NCBI GenBank assembly: GCA_022791775.1
Contig: JAAVZT010000035.1
Coordinates: forward strand, 1-33,016
Source: Bacilli bacterium
Lineage (GTDB): Bacteria; Bacillota_I; Bacilli_A; RF39; UBA660
DNA: 33,016 nt
Direction of reading: 5' to 3'
The translations under genes were made by a program, and so were the position numbers. Each line of letters opens with the position of its first letter. Position 1 is the stretch's first letter. Below are positions 10,753 to 18,543 of this stretch, one piece after another. Under the pieces are notes generated by a model. The model saw only the letters and a program-made list of their open reading frames with translations, was not told the DNA's origin and searched no databases.

Positions 10753-11342
10753 CTAAATTCTGACGTCATAACATAAAACCCTTTTTCTTTTTTTATAATT
10801 TGACATTTGGCTACTTTTTCGACTTCTTTTAAAATTGTTTTGGCACCTTGATCTTTTCGGATTACAAACCATAATCTTCCCTTTTCTTTTAAATGATTTT
10901 TAGCATTTAGTAAAATATCTAATACGACTTTTTTTCCTGCTCGTATAGGAGGATTGGTTAAAATAATATCGTATTGCTGTTCTATTTTTTCGTAGGTATT
11001 GGAAACAAAGGCTACCCCTTTTACTTGATTTCGGGTGATATTTTGTTCAGTCAAATGGATCGCTCTTTTATTGACATCACACATGGTGATATTTGATTTT
11101 TTAAAAAAACCTGCAACAATTCCTAAAAAACCATATCCACATCCAACGTCTAATATTTCTAAATTTGTTCTATTTTCATATTCTAAAAATGTTTCGATTA
11201 ATAAGCGACTACCAAAATCTATTTTATCTTTTGAAAATACACCATTATCACTCAAAAAAGATAATTTATGATTTTGATATGTATAAAAAATCGTTCGAAT
11301 TTCACTCTTTTGAAATTCGTTATTGGTAAAATAATGTTCCAA
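10749..11342 (-). CDS. Class I SAM-dependent rRNA methyltransferase, YbxB/RsmC-like
   Basis: Small SAM-dependent methyltransferase, probably modifying 16S rRNA guanine-N2 as in the RsmC family. The SAM-binding motif is DVGCGYGFLG and the catalytic motif IV is TNPPIRAGK; the segment SDNGVFSKDKIDFGSRLL is typical of the family. In Bacillus subtilis the homologue ybxB also lies directly before rpoB, so the context agrees. No in-frame ATG precedes the first conserved block. I chose the TTG at 11342 (MEHYFTNNEF, 197 aa) because GGTGAT lies just upstream and this length fits the family; a TTG at 11357 adds five residues with a poorer ribosome site. Unlike many Firmicutes, no rplJ-rplL precedes it; ftsK does. 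A strong promoter lies upstream. Confidence 0.88.
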   Translation of the reverse strand: MEHYFTNNEFQKSEIRTIFYTYQNHKLSFLSDNGVFSKDKIDFGSRLLIETFLEYENRTNLEILDVGCGYGFLGIVAGFFKKSNITMCDVNKRAIHLTEQNITRNQVKGVAFVSNTYEKIEQQYDIILTNPPIRAGKKVVLDILLNAKNHLKEKGRLWFVIRKDQGAKTILKEVEKVAKCQIIKKEKGFYVMTSEFS

Positions 11343-11381
11343 AAAATCACCATTCAATCTTAAAAGAATACTTGTGACAAA

Positions 11382-11410
11382 ATTTTATCAAAATTTCGTG
11401 CTACTGTCAA
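11382..11410 (-). promoter_or_regulatory. Promoter for the methyltransferase-rpoBC unit
   Basis: Perfect -35 TTGACA (11405-11410), 17-base spacer and extended -10 TGATAAAAT (hexamer TAAAAT at 11382-11387). It drives the methyltransferase and probably adds to rpoBC transcription, because no terminator lies between these genes. Confidence 0.8.
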
Positions 11411-11441
11411 ATTATTATTCCATTTCTTTTCAAAATTTTAC

Positions 11442-11469
11442 AAAAAAAAGAAGGACTTACTCTTCCTCT
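11442..11469 (-). terminator. Probable ftsK terminator
   Basis: On the minus strand an AGAGGA arm pairs with TCCTTCT, with one bulged T, followed by eight T. The gene's TAA stop lies in the loop. Confidence 0.55.
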
Positions 11470-13745
11470 TTCGTTTCTAATTTGATTAAAACTTCACGTG
11501 GTTTCGAACCATTTTGTGGTCCAATAATTCCACGTTCTTCTAATAAATCTACAATTCTAGCTGCTCGGTTATAGCCTAAACGGAAACGTCGTTGTAATAA
11601 AGAAGCGCTTATTTTTCCTGTTTTTACTGCAAATTCTACTACTTCATTGTAAAGTGGATCATCATATTCTTCTGGTTCGCTTGTTGCTCCAGCTAAATGT
11701 GAATCATTTAAATTAGTTGTTAAGTTTTCATCATATTTGGCTTGTTGTTCTTTGCATACATGTTCAATCACTCTTCGAATTTCATCATCAGAAATAAAGC
11801 AACCTTGAACACGAATTGGCGTATTTTCTCCCATTGGCAAATAAAGCATATCTCCTTTTCCCAAGAGTTTCTCGCCACCAGGCATATCTAAAATGGTTCT
11901 AGAGTCGATTTGACTGGATACTGCAAAGGAAATACGAGATGGAATATTTGCTTTTACTACTCCTGTAATAACGTCGGTAGATGGCCTTTGGGTCGCAACA
12001 ATTAAATGAATCCCAGCGGCTCTAGCCATTTGTGTGATTCGCATAATGGATTCTTCTACTTCTTTACTTGCTACTAACATTAAATCAGCAAGTTCGTCAA
12101 TTACAACTAAAATATAGTGCATTTTGGGAAGTGGTGCAGAAGCATTTCCACGGTTTTGCTCATCTACCCAATCATTATATCCCCCAATATTTTTGACGCC
12201 TTTTTCAGCGAATGTATCATATCTTCGCTCCATTTCTACTACTATTTTCTGTAAAGCTAAAGAGGCTTTTTTAGGGTCTGTCACAACGGGACACAATAAA
12301 TGAGGCACGCCATTATAATTTGATAATTCTACTTTTTTAGGATCTACTAACATAATTTTGACTTGATCTGGGCGATATAACATTAGTAAAGAAGCTAACA
12401 TACTGTTTACGCAAACAGATTTACCACTTCCTGTCGATCCAGCTACCAATAAATGAGGCATTTTGGAAAGATCGGCAGTTTGAGGACGACCCATGATATC
12501 TTTTCCAAGTGCCACTAACATTTTGGCATTTTCTTGACTTTTCGGAATATTTCCTAGAATTTCTTTAATTTTAACTGGACTAATGACAGGATTCGGTATT
12601 TCTATTCCGATCGTACTTTTGCCAGGAATCGGAGCTTGAATTCGAACATCTTTTGCTGCAAGAGCTAATGCAATCTCTTTATTAATGCCGACAATACGAC
12701 TTACTTTGGTTCCTGAAGGAACTACTACTTCATATTGCGTTACACTTGGCCCCATATGAACATCAACTACTCGTCCAGCAATTTGAAAATCTTTTAATAC
12801 TCTTTCCAAATTTTGTTTATTACTAATTATAAATTGATTTGAATTTACTTTTTTGGGTTTATCTGGATTATCTAAAATATTAATACTAGGTAATTTATAA
12901 TCAGCATTTACAAAGCTAATATTTCCTTCCCCATCATCAGATGCTACTGTATTTGGTAAAATTGGGTCTTCTTTCATAACTGGTTCTGTTATTTTAGGAG
13001 AAGCAGACTCTTTTTCATAATTTCGCAATTCTTCCATACTTTGAACAACAATTCGCTCTTCTTCTTTTGATTCTTCAAATTCTTGGTCTTCTTCATAATC
13101 ATATAAGATAGGCTTTTCTGGTTTTACTCTAGGAATTCTTTCATGAGATTTTATTTTTTTGATTCCTCCACCCATATTATTTAATACATTGCCTAGATTT
13201 AAGTTAAAGATTAAAATGAACCCAAAAATAGCCATAAATGCTAATACAATATAAGTCCCTGTACTTCCAAATAAAGAAGAAGAACAAAATGCAAAGACTG
13301 CTCCAATAATTCCTCCTCCAATTACAATAGAGGTCTGTCCAGAAGAAGCTAACGCATTATTGTTACCAATTGAAGCTACCCGAGACATATAATTATCTAG
13401 TGTAGATTGAAAGATATCAGAAGCATTTTGACATTCATAAATAAACTTAAAATGACTCACAATTAAGATTGCAATGATTATAATATATATTCCTAATAAT
13501 TTAGCGCTAAAAAAATTTGGAAGCTTGCGTTTCAGCAACATATAAAATCCTAAAAATAGAAGTAAAATTAAAATGGCTGGCCACCATTCTCCAAGTAAAA
13601 ACATAGCAAATTTTTTTAGCATACTCCCCACAGGTCCAAATCCAAAGCCTATTAAACCAATTAGAATTAAAACGAGGCCTGTTAATTCTACAGAATATGT
13701 AAATTTTGATGCTTCTGAATCTTTTGTTTTTTTCTTTTTTGCCAT
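11457..13745 (-). CDS. ftsK: DNA translocase FtsK/SpoIIIE
   Basis: Membrane-anchored ATP-driven DNA pump that clears chromosome arms from the division septum (or moves the chromosome into a forespore in spore formers). It has 762 aa, close to SpoIIIE of B. subtilis. The N-terminal quarter has about four hydrophobic segments, followed by a charged linker (about residues 200-290). The RecA-like motor has Walker A GSTGSGKS (Lys442) and Walker B ILVVIDELADLM. The C-terminal winged-helix gamma domain (LLQRRFRLGYNRAARIVDLL), which reads polar sequence signals, is intact. The ATG at 13745 has GGTGG upstream and its own promoter. Downstream is the methyltransferase-rpoBC unit, separated by a terminator and a new promoter. 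Whether it acts in sporulation or only in division cannot be told from this window. Confidence 0.96.
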   Translation of the reverse strand: MAKKKKTKDSEASKFTYSVELTGLVLILIGLIGFGFGPVGSMLKKFAMFLLGEWWPAILILLLFLGFYMLLKRKLPNFFSAKLLGIYIIIIAILIVSHFKFIYECQNASDIFQSTLDNYMSRVASIGNNNALASSGQTSIVIGGGIIGAVFAFCSSSLFGSTGTYIVLAFMAIFGFILIFNLNLGNVLNNMGGGIKKIKSHERIPRVKPEKPILYDYEEDQEFEESKEEERIVVQSMEELRNYEKESASPKITEPVMKEDPILPNTVASDDGEGNISFVNADYKLPSINILDNPDKPKKVNSNQFIISNKQNLERVLKDFQIAGRVVDVHMGPSVTQYEVVVPSGTKVSRIVGINKEIALALAAKDVRIQAPIPGKSTIGIEIPNPVISPVKIKEILGNIPKSQENAKMLVALGKDIMGRPQTADLSKMPHLLVAGSTGSGKSVCVNSMLASLLMLYRPDQVKIMLVDPKKVELSNYNGVPHLLCPVVTDPKKASLALQKIVVEMERRYDTFAEKGVKNIGGYNDWVDEQNRGNASAPLPKMHYILVVIDELADLMLVASKEVEESIMRITQMARAAGIHLIVATQRPSTDVITGVVKANIPSRISFAVSSQIDSRTILDMPGGEKLLGKGDMLYLPMGENTPIRVQGCFISDDEIRRVIEHVCKEQQAKYDENLTTNLNDSHLAGATSEPEEYDDPLYNEVVEFAVKTGKISASLLQRRFRLGYNRAARIVDLLEERGIIGPQNGSKPREVLIKLETKEEE

Positions 13746-13762
13746 ACCTTACCACCATATGT

Positions 13763-13791
13763 ATTATAACTTAGTTCGATATTGTTTGCAA
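13763..13791 (-). promoter_or_regulatory. ftsK promoter
   Basis: -35 TTGCAA (13786-13791), 17-base spacer, perfect -10 TATAAT (13763-13768). The predicted 5' leader is only about 11 bases long but includes the GGTGG ribosome site. Confidence 0.75.
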
Positions 13792-13813
13792 AGCATTTTA
13801 CCCTTTTTTGACG

Positions 13814-13834
13814 AAAAAAAAGCTAGTGTAGCTT
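13814..13834 (-). terminator. Terminator of the CDP-alcohol phosphatidyltransferase/HD gene
   Basis: Perfect 6-bp stem AAGCTA/TAGCTT with a CAC loop followed by a run of T on the minus strand. The TAG stop of the gene begins the 3' arm. Confidence 0.85.
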
Positions 13835-14902
13835 CTTCTTTAAATATTTTAAAAAATGGTGTTTGCTCATTTCTTTTTGATTTGTTATTTCGCGATGAAA
13901 TAGTAATTTTAATAACAATTTTGGATGCATAATAAAATCCATAGAATCGGCTTTATCCACAAAAGAGATCAACCAACTTTCTTTATAACACGGAAGACTT
14001 TTGTTTAAAGGAAACATATGTTTTTTGATAATATCATCAATTTTCTCATTCATGAGCTCAGGAAATATTCTCCATGCATTTTTGCGAGCTTCTTCGGCAT
14101 GCACAAAGCCATGTTTTTGTAAAAAAGGTTTTTTTTCATGAGCATTTTGCCAAGGGTGATCATAGAAATCATGTAATAATCCACCTATCGCTGCTGCTTT
14201 GTCATCCCATTTTAAACGTTTAGCAATTGTATAGGCATCAAAAGATACTCTTAACGTATGTTCATAAACAGATTCCCCTATGTGATGCATATATTCTTTT
14301 CGCTTTTGAAATTCTGGGTGAACTAAAATTGGTTTTACGTATTGAAAAAATTCTTTATAATTCTCAATTAGTCTTTTTTTTTTACTTTTCATGCTAAAAT
14401 AGCTTTTAATATAGGAAAGAAGACTACATATTTGCATAAACAATGTAAAATAGATCAAGTAGTCAATGGGAATATTCCAAGAAGAGAACATTAGATCAAA
14501 TAAACCTATTACAATGGTACTAAAAATAATCCATGTTTTTATTTTACCAATCATTAAGGAATTGGCAACGCCCTTTCTTAAATAGAAATAAAGATTTAAA
14601 AAAGCAATTATACTTTCTAAAATTAATAAATAAAAAAAGGAATGATTTTTACAAATGAGAATGATTAATAAACCTATTACTAATATTTTATCCGAAATGG
14701 CATCTAACTTTGCACCAAGTTCGCTTTCTACATGCCATCTTCTAGCAAAAAAGCCATCAAATGTATCTGTTAATGCAATTAAAATAGCTAAAATGATTAG
14801 AATTCTAATATGGCCCATTAATCCTAAATAAACTACTAATGGTGTTAAAATAATTCGAGATAATGTTAGCATATTAGGAATATGTTTTTTCAAAATTTTC
14901 AT
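13823..14902 (-). CDS. CDP-alcohol phosphatidyltransferase fused to an HD phosphohydrolase domain
   Basis: Two-domain membrane enzyme of 359 aa. Residues 1-170 form a CDP-alcohol phosphatidyltransferase (PgsA/cardiolipin-synthase-like) with several membrane helices and the complete signature DxxDGxxARx8Gx3Dx3D: Asp46, Asp49, Gly50, Ala53-Arg54, Gly63, Asp67, Asp71. After a basic linker (KSKKKR), residues from about 190 to the end form an HD-superfamily phosphohydrolase with His215, the His244-Asp245 pair in LLHDFYDHPW, a conserved KHMFPL block and a late Asp in VDKADSMD. In Firmicutes, HD proteins of this kind are usually separate genes, so the fusion is unusual. The likely first activity is transfer of a phosphatidyl group from CDP-diacylglycerol to glycerol-3-phosphate. 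Removing the resulting phosphate with the HD domain would be a logical but unproven second step. The start has a good GAGGTGA site; terminator and promoter make it monocistronic. Confidence 0.88.
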   Translation of the reverse strand: MKILKKHIPNMLTLSRIILTPLVVYLGLMGHIRILIILAILIALTDTFDGFFARRWHVESELGAKLDAISDKILVIGLLIILICKNHSFFYLLILESIIAFLNLYFYLRKGVANSLMIGKIKTWIIFSTIVIGLFDLMFSSWNIPIDYLIYFTLFMQICSLLSYIKSYFSMKSKKKRLIENYKEFFQYVKPILVHPEFQKRKEYMHHIGESVYEHTLRVSFDAYTIAKRLKWDDKAAAIGGLLHDFYDHPWQNAHEKKPFLQKHGFVHAEEARKNAWRIFPELMNEKIDDIIKKHMFPLNKSLPCYKESWLISFVDKADSMDFIMHPKLLLKLLFHREITNQKEMSKHHFLKYLKKKLH

Positions 14903-14927
14903 TTATTCACCTCATTTTTTTGCTTTT

Positions 14928-14956
14928 ATTATAGCAAATAAATCATTTTTTCGCAA
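14928..14956 (-). promoter_or_regulatory. Promoter of the CDP-alcohol phosphatidyltransferase/HD gene
   Basis: -35 TTGCGA (14951-14956), 17-base spacer, extended -10 TGCTATAAT (TATAAT at 14928-14933). It abuts the terminator of the preceding gene. Confidence 0.75.
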
Positions 14957-14991
14957 AATAAAAGACACTTTTATTCTATGCATGTGTCTTT
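14953..14991 (-). terminator. Terminator after the ferritin-like gene
   Basis: Eight-base stem AAAGACAC/GTGTCTTT with a 15-base loop, followed on the minus strand by TTATTTT. The TAA stop of the gene overlaps the first arm. Confidence 0.7.
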
Positions 14992-15439
14992 ATAAATATT
15001 TTTTCATTTCGTCTAAATTATGTTGTTCTGTTTTTAAAAAATGTTCCATAAGTTCCATGATTTCTTCATCGGTTCCCTCATATTCATTTTTTAATTTTGC
15101 GACTTCAATAATACCTTTATTATTTCCTTCCATCATCATTTTTGCAATTTGACTATCAGAATCATCTATTTTAGTTTTCATTTCACTCATCATTTCACTG
15201 CTTTTTTTAGCCATCGTGCCAATATGTTTTTCTTCGCAACCATATTTTTTTAAAATGCTGACTATTTGATCTCCTATTTTATCATACTCTTCTTTTTGCG
15301 AATGAAGGGTATTTCGAAATTCTTCTTGATGAGCTTTATCAATTACACTTTCAATTCCTATAGTTCCCATTTCTGCACATTGATATAATTTATTTAATAT
15401 TTTAATATCATTGTTTTCTTGCATTTCTTTTTCTTTCAT
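14990..15439 (-). CDS. Small helical ferritin-like protein, function unknown
   Basis: I chose the ATG at 15439 (MKEKEMQENN, 149 aa) because GGTGATAAT directly precedes it; the frame also opens at 15472 without a ribosome site. The protein is almost wholly helical, rich in Lys, Glu and Met, with regularly spaced acidic and histidine residues (EEFRNTLHSQKEEYDKI, LMEHFLKTEQHNLDEMKKYL). This pattern suits a four-helix bundle of the ferritin-like/DUF2383 type that may bind iron or another metal. No signal peptide or membrane segment is seen. It starts about 47 bases after the RNase J-family gene with no terminator between, so the two are probably co-transcribed. I do not recognise a named family member and assign no reaction. 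Confidence 0.6.
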   Translation of the reverse strand: MKEKEMQENNDIKILNKLYQCAEMGTIGIESVIDKAHQEEFRNTLHSQKEEYDKIGDQIVSILKKYGCEEKHIGTMAKKSSEMMSEMKTKIDDSDSQIAKMMMEGNNKGIIEVAKLKNEYEGTDEEIMELMEHFLKTEQHNLDEMKKYL

Positions 15440-15486
15440 ATTATCACCATTAATAATATGGCAATTTTGCAATATTTTATACCAAT

Positions 15487-17121
15487 TTATATTTCTTGTA
15501 CTACAGCAATAATCATGGGTTTACATTCTGTTTCGCTATATAAAAATTTACTTAATTCTGTTCTAATTTCCGTTTTAATTTTATTATATTCTACAAAAGT
15601 ATCTGTTATATTTCTTGTAATTACTTCTTCTGAAATACGTTTTATTTCACTCATCATTTCTTTAGAATCTTTTACATAAACGAATCCTCTTGTTGTTACT
15701 TCAGGACCTACTAAAATTACTTTATCTTTCTTACTGATAGTTGCACTAATTAATACTATTCCATTTTCACTTAACATTTCACGATCTTTTACTACTAACT
15801 CGCCGACATCATCACTACTTTTTCCATCAATCAGACAATCTCCTACTTTGATACTTTTAAAATTATCCAATAATTTACCATTTTCTAACTCTACTACATC
15901 TCCATTTTGTTTTAATAGGATATTTTCTGTCGGAATACCAAGGCTATTTGCTAAATTTGCATTTCCGACCATATAACGGTATTCTCCTTTCACTGGCATA
16001 TAATAAGTTGGATTTAATAACCGGATCATTAACATTAAATCTTCACTTGATGGATGATGTAATATATTACTAGTTTTTGGTAAGTTTATGATTTTGCAGC
16101 CTGCCATCGCTAAATCATTTTCAATTTTTACTAATAACTTTTCATTTGAATCATAACGCGGTTCAGCAAAACAAATTGCATCTCCCGCTTTTAAATTTAT
16201 ATATTTATCGTAACCATTAATAATTTTACTAATGGAAGCATATGGGTTTTCTTTGTCATCACAAATTAATAAAATCGAATTGCTATCTTTTATATTCGAA
16301 AGATCTCCTAATAAATCATCTGAACAGGTTAAATATCCTTCTTTTCTGCCAAATTGGATGACATTTTGAAGTTTTTTTCCCATTACTACAATTTTACGAT
16401 GGGAATTTTCTGCCCCGCTTAAAATATCTTGAATGGTATATAGATGAGTTGGCAAAACAGAAAACATAATTCTACCCTCTTGTTTATTTATAATATCTTT
16501 AAAAAAGTCTTCTAAACGGTGAGTTGGAGAGGTATGGCCAATATGCTCTGAGAAACTTGACTCTGATAACAGACATAAGACGCCCAATTTTCCAATATAA
16601 GCGATTTTCCCTAAGTCCATTCCGTATGCTCCTGCCATTTTAGGATCTATGATAAAGTCACCCGTATAGCAAATTGCTCCATCTTTGGTGTTCATAACAT
16701 ACATGACAGCATCAGGACAACTATGACTCATACTGATTGGAAAAATACTTACCCGTCCAAAATTTAATTTTTTATGGGGAACTATCTCCACAATATTTTT
16801 TTCTGGTACACCACTTTCTAAAAGTACGTACTTCGTAAATTTTGTTGCATATAGCTTTATGTCTGGTATGATTTTTACTAAATCAGATGCCCCACCCATA
16901 TTTTCATAATGTCCATGGGTCAAAAATACGCCTTTAATTCTTTTTTTATTTTTTTCTAAATATTCAAAATCAGGAATAATGTAATCTATCCCAAAAGAAG
17001 TTCCTGTTGCATATTTTAAACCACAATCAAAAACAAATAAGTCTTTATCTACTTCAATGCAATATGTGTTTTTTCCTGATTCATCTAATCCACCCAAACT
17101 AAAAATTTTTATTTTACTCAT
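15487..17121 (-). CDS. RNase J-family metallo-beta-lactamase/beta-CASP protein with a degenerate metal site
   Basis: Collinear with RNase J over 544 aa (start SKIKIFSLGGLDESGKNTY; end of the C-terminal domain VQEI). RNase J normally acts in mRNA decay as a 5' exonuclease and endonuclease with two metal ions held by HxHxDH and further His/Asp residues. Here motif II reads His69-Gly-His71-Tyr-Glu73-Asn74, so the usual Asp and last His are replaced. Motif III His133 and motif IV Asp155 remain. The HVSGH-type motif is NILHH (Asn352 in place of the first His, His356 kept) and the later PVHGEYR is PVKGEYR (Lys378). It is most likely a non-catalytic or weak J2-type partner of an RNase J1 encoded elsewhere. 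Beginning with a weak ribosome site, it has a good promoter and precedes a ferritin-like gene. Confidence 0.88.
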   Translation of the reverse strand: MSKIKIFSLGGLDESGKNTYCIEVDKDLFVFDCGLKYATGTSFGIDYIIPDFEYLEKNKKRIKGVFLTHGHYENMGGASDLVKIIPDIKLYATKFTKYVLLESGVPEKNIVEIVPHKKLNFGRVSIFPISMSHSCPDAVMYVMNTKDGAICYTGDFIIDPKMAGAYGMDLGKIAYIGKLGVLCLLSESSFSEHIGHTSPTHRLEDFFKDIINKQEGRIMFSVLPTHLYTIQDILSGAENSHRKIVVMGKKLQNVIQFGRKEGYLTCSDDLLGDLSNIKDSNSILLICDDKENPYASISKIINGYDKYINLKAGDAICFAEPRYDSNEKLLVKIENDLAMAGCKIINLPKTSNILHHPSSEDLMLMIRLLNPTYYMPVKGEYRYMVGNANLANSLGIPTENILLKQNGDVVELENGKLLDNFKSIKVGDCLIDGKSSDDVGELVVKDREMLSENGIVLISATISKKDKVILVGPEVTTRGFVYVKDSKEMMSEIKRISEEVITRNITDTFVEYNKIKTEIRTELSKFLYSETECKPMIIAVVQEI

Positions 17122-17173
17122 AATTCAGCTCTTTTCTAATATTCAAAATATAAAGTTTTTTTCATTGGGTTTT

Positions 17174-17202
17174 ATTATAACAAAGAAAAAAAGATTTTTC
17201 AA
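17174..17202 (-). promoter_or_regulatory. Promoter of the RNase J-family gene
   Basis: -35 TTGAAA (17197-17202), 17-base spacer, perfect -10 TATAAT (17174-17179). The -35 box is also the loop of the terminator of the upstream gene, so the two signals overlap. Confidence 0.75.
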
Positions 17203-17206
17203 TCTT
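17186..17206 (-). terminator. Terminator after the deacetylase-like gene
   Basis: Stem AAGATT/AATCTT with a GAAA tetraloop followed by T-run on the minus strand, about 25 bases after the stop codon at 17231. Confidence 0.75.
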
Positions 17207-17230
17207 CCTTTCATTTTCTTTTTCGAATAT

Positions 17231-18016
17231 TTAGGACGGTTTCTTTTCTTCTAATATTAATTCACTTAAGAAAACCGGCATTAGTCCTTTGTAATTGATT
17301 TGATTTAATAAAATTTTGACATCTTCTAATTTGGCACTTTTTTTAATTAATATAATCGACCCACTATTTATTTTACTTTTTACATTTGCTAAATTGTAAG
17401 TTGTTAATTCTAATGATGGTTTTACTAAATAATTTTTATTTTTCTGACATATTTGAGCATTAAAGGTATTAACGATACAAATATTATGATTTTGATTGAT
17501 GGAATCTAATAAACCATTGGTATCTTTAAAAAATTTAGAATCATGATTAATTTGTTCCAAATAACTATCTCGCTTAAAAGTATCTTTTGTAATTAAAATG
17601 GAAGCTTTTATTTCTTTTTGAGCGAAATATTCTTGTACTTCTTTATTATCTTCTATAATTAGACTAATACTTCTTTTTTGAGGATTTCCCTGGGTGATCA
17701 TTTTATCTTTATGATCTTCTAATGAAATCTCAGGTTTTACTTGATCGAATACTAAATAATATTTATTAAATGCCCCAAATGATTTCATTTTTTGAAAACT
17801 TTTATCGACATTTACAGTCAAGCCATTTACTCCTGGGATAATGGTATTTTCATAAATAGTTGCATTTACATAACTCGTATTATTTTCATTGGCAACATCC
17901 GATATGGTTTCATAAATTGGGTCTTTTTCTCGCATTAATAAAGCAATTTTTTCTGTATAATAAAAACTAAATAACATGATGGCTGTAATGCCAAAGTATT
18001 TATAAAAATTTTTCAA
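17231..18016 (-). CDS. Membrane-anchored protein resembling an inactive NodB-type polysaccharide deacetylase
   Basis: A 261-aa protein with one N-terminal hydrophobic segment (about residues 7-28, FGITAIMLFSFYYTEKIALLM) and a predicted extracytoplasmic remainder. Its C-terminal half follows the layout of polysaccharide deacetylases: a beta strand (SISLIIEDN) where active enzymes have TFDDG, a KEIKASILIT strand like NodB's KATFFV, and an ending INSGSIILIKK then GLMPVFLSELI like the usual GSIILLH and GYKFVTLSELL. The catalytic Asp-Asp and metal His residues are missing, so if the fold is right it is not an active deacetylase. I rate this assignment as tentative. The start codon is TTG with GGTGA about 9 bases upstream. 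It lies 43 bases after ssb without a terminator, so they probably share a transcript. Confidence 0.55.
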   Translation of the reverse strand: MKNFYKYFGITAIMLFSFYYTEKIALLMREKDPIYETISDVANENNTSYVNATIYENTIIPGVNGLTVNVDKSFQKMKSFGAFNKYYLVFDQVKPEISLEDHKDKMITQGNPQKRSISLIIEDNKEVQEYFAQKEIKASILITKDTFKRDSYLEQINHDSKFFKDTNGLLDSINQNHNICIVNTFNAQICQKNKNYLVKPSLELTTYNLANVKSKINSGSIILIKKSAKLEDVKILLNQINYKGLMPVFLSELILEEKKPS

Positions 18017-18059
18017 AATTTCTTCACCATTAAACTATATTCTTTAGGATTTCATTTCA

Positions 18060-18398
18060 TTATTCTTTTTTCTCTTCTTTGGTTGATGGAGCTACAAAAC
18101 TTATGGATTGGGCAATGACTTCTGTAATATATTTTTTATTTCCTTCTTCATCATTATAGCTTCTTGTTTGTAAACGTCCACGTAAAGCGATCGCGTCTCC
18201 AATTTTACAATATTTACTCGTATTTTGAGCAATTCCATTCCATAAAACACAGCGAATAAAGTCTGCTTCATACATTCCTTCTGAGTTTCGATAATTTCTT
18301 GGTACAGCTATATCAATGATGGTTCTTTTTTTCTCTTCATCAAGTTCTTCTAGAGTGGGAGTTTTTGTTAATCTCCCTACTAAAATGACATTATTCAT
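18060..18398 (-). CDS. ssb: Short single-stranded DNA-binding protein, SsbB-like
   Basis: OB-fold single-stranded DNA-binding protein, 112 aa from the ATG at 18398 (MNNVILVGRLTKTP), chosen because GGAGGAAAT lies directly before it. Conserved elements include NVILVGRLTKTP, the aromatic contact region IRCVLWNGIAQNTSKYC, the GRLQTRSY strand and YITEVIA. It ends STKEEKKE and lacks both the long flexible tail and the acidic DDIPF-type tip that recruits replication proteins. In length and ending it matches B. subtilis SsbB (competence-linked, 113 aa) rather than the essential SsbA in rpsF-ssb-rpsR. A second SSB is therefore expected elsewhere. It has its own promoter and is followed closely by a membrane-anchored deacetylase-like gene. 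Confidence 0.93.
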   Translation of the reverse strand: MNNVILVGRLTKTPTLEELDEEKKRTIIDIAVPRNYRNSEGMYEADFIRCVLWNGIAQNTSKYCKIGDAIALRGRLQTRSYNDEEGNKKYITEVIAQSISFVAPSTKEEKKE

Positions 18399-18417
18399 AT
18401 TTCCTCCTTTCCGGTTC

Positions 18418-18446
18418 AATTTAACAATTCTTTTTTATTCCTTCAA
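18418..18446 (-). promoter_or_regulatory. Probable ssb promoter
   Basis: -35 TTGAAG (18441-18446), 17-base spacer, extended -10 TGTTAAATT (TAAATT at 18418-18423), followed by a strong GGAGG ribosome site. Confidence 0.5.
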
Positions 18447-18471
18447 ATCTCTTTTTTTCATTATTTGAAGT

Positions 18472-18510
18472 GAAAAAAAATCACAAATTTCTTTTTATTG
18501 TGATTTTTTT
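18472..18510. terminator. Terminator after sufB, symmetrical
   Basis: Nine-base perfect stem (AAATCACAA/TTGTGATTT) with A-runs on one side and T-runs on the other, so it can work on both strands. It lies about 37 bases downstream of the sufB stop. Confidence 0.85.
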
Positions 18511-18543
18511 ATCATTTTGATCCTATTAATATTCAAAAAAACA

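Noticed and set aside
13507-13758. Open frame overlapping the start of ftsK in another frame
   Set aside because: It is a shadow of ftsK with no independent ribosome site or recognisable protein.
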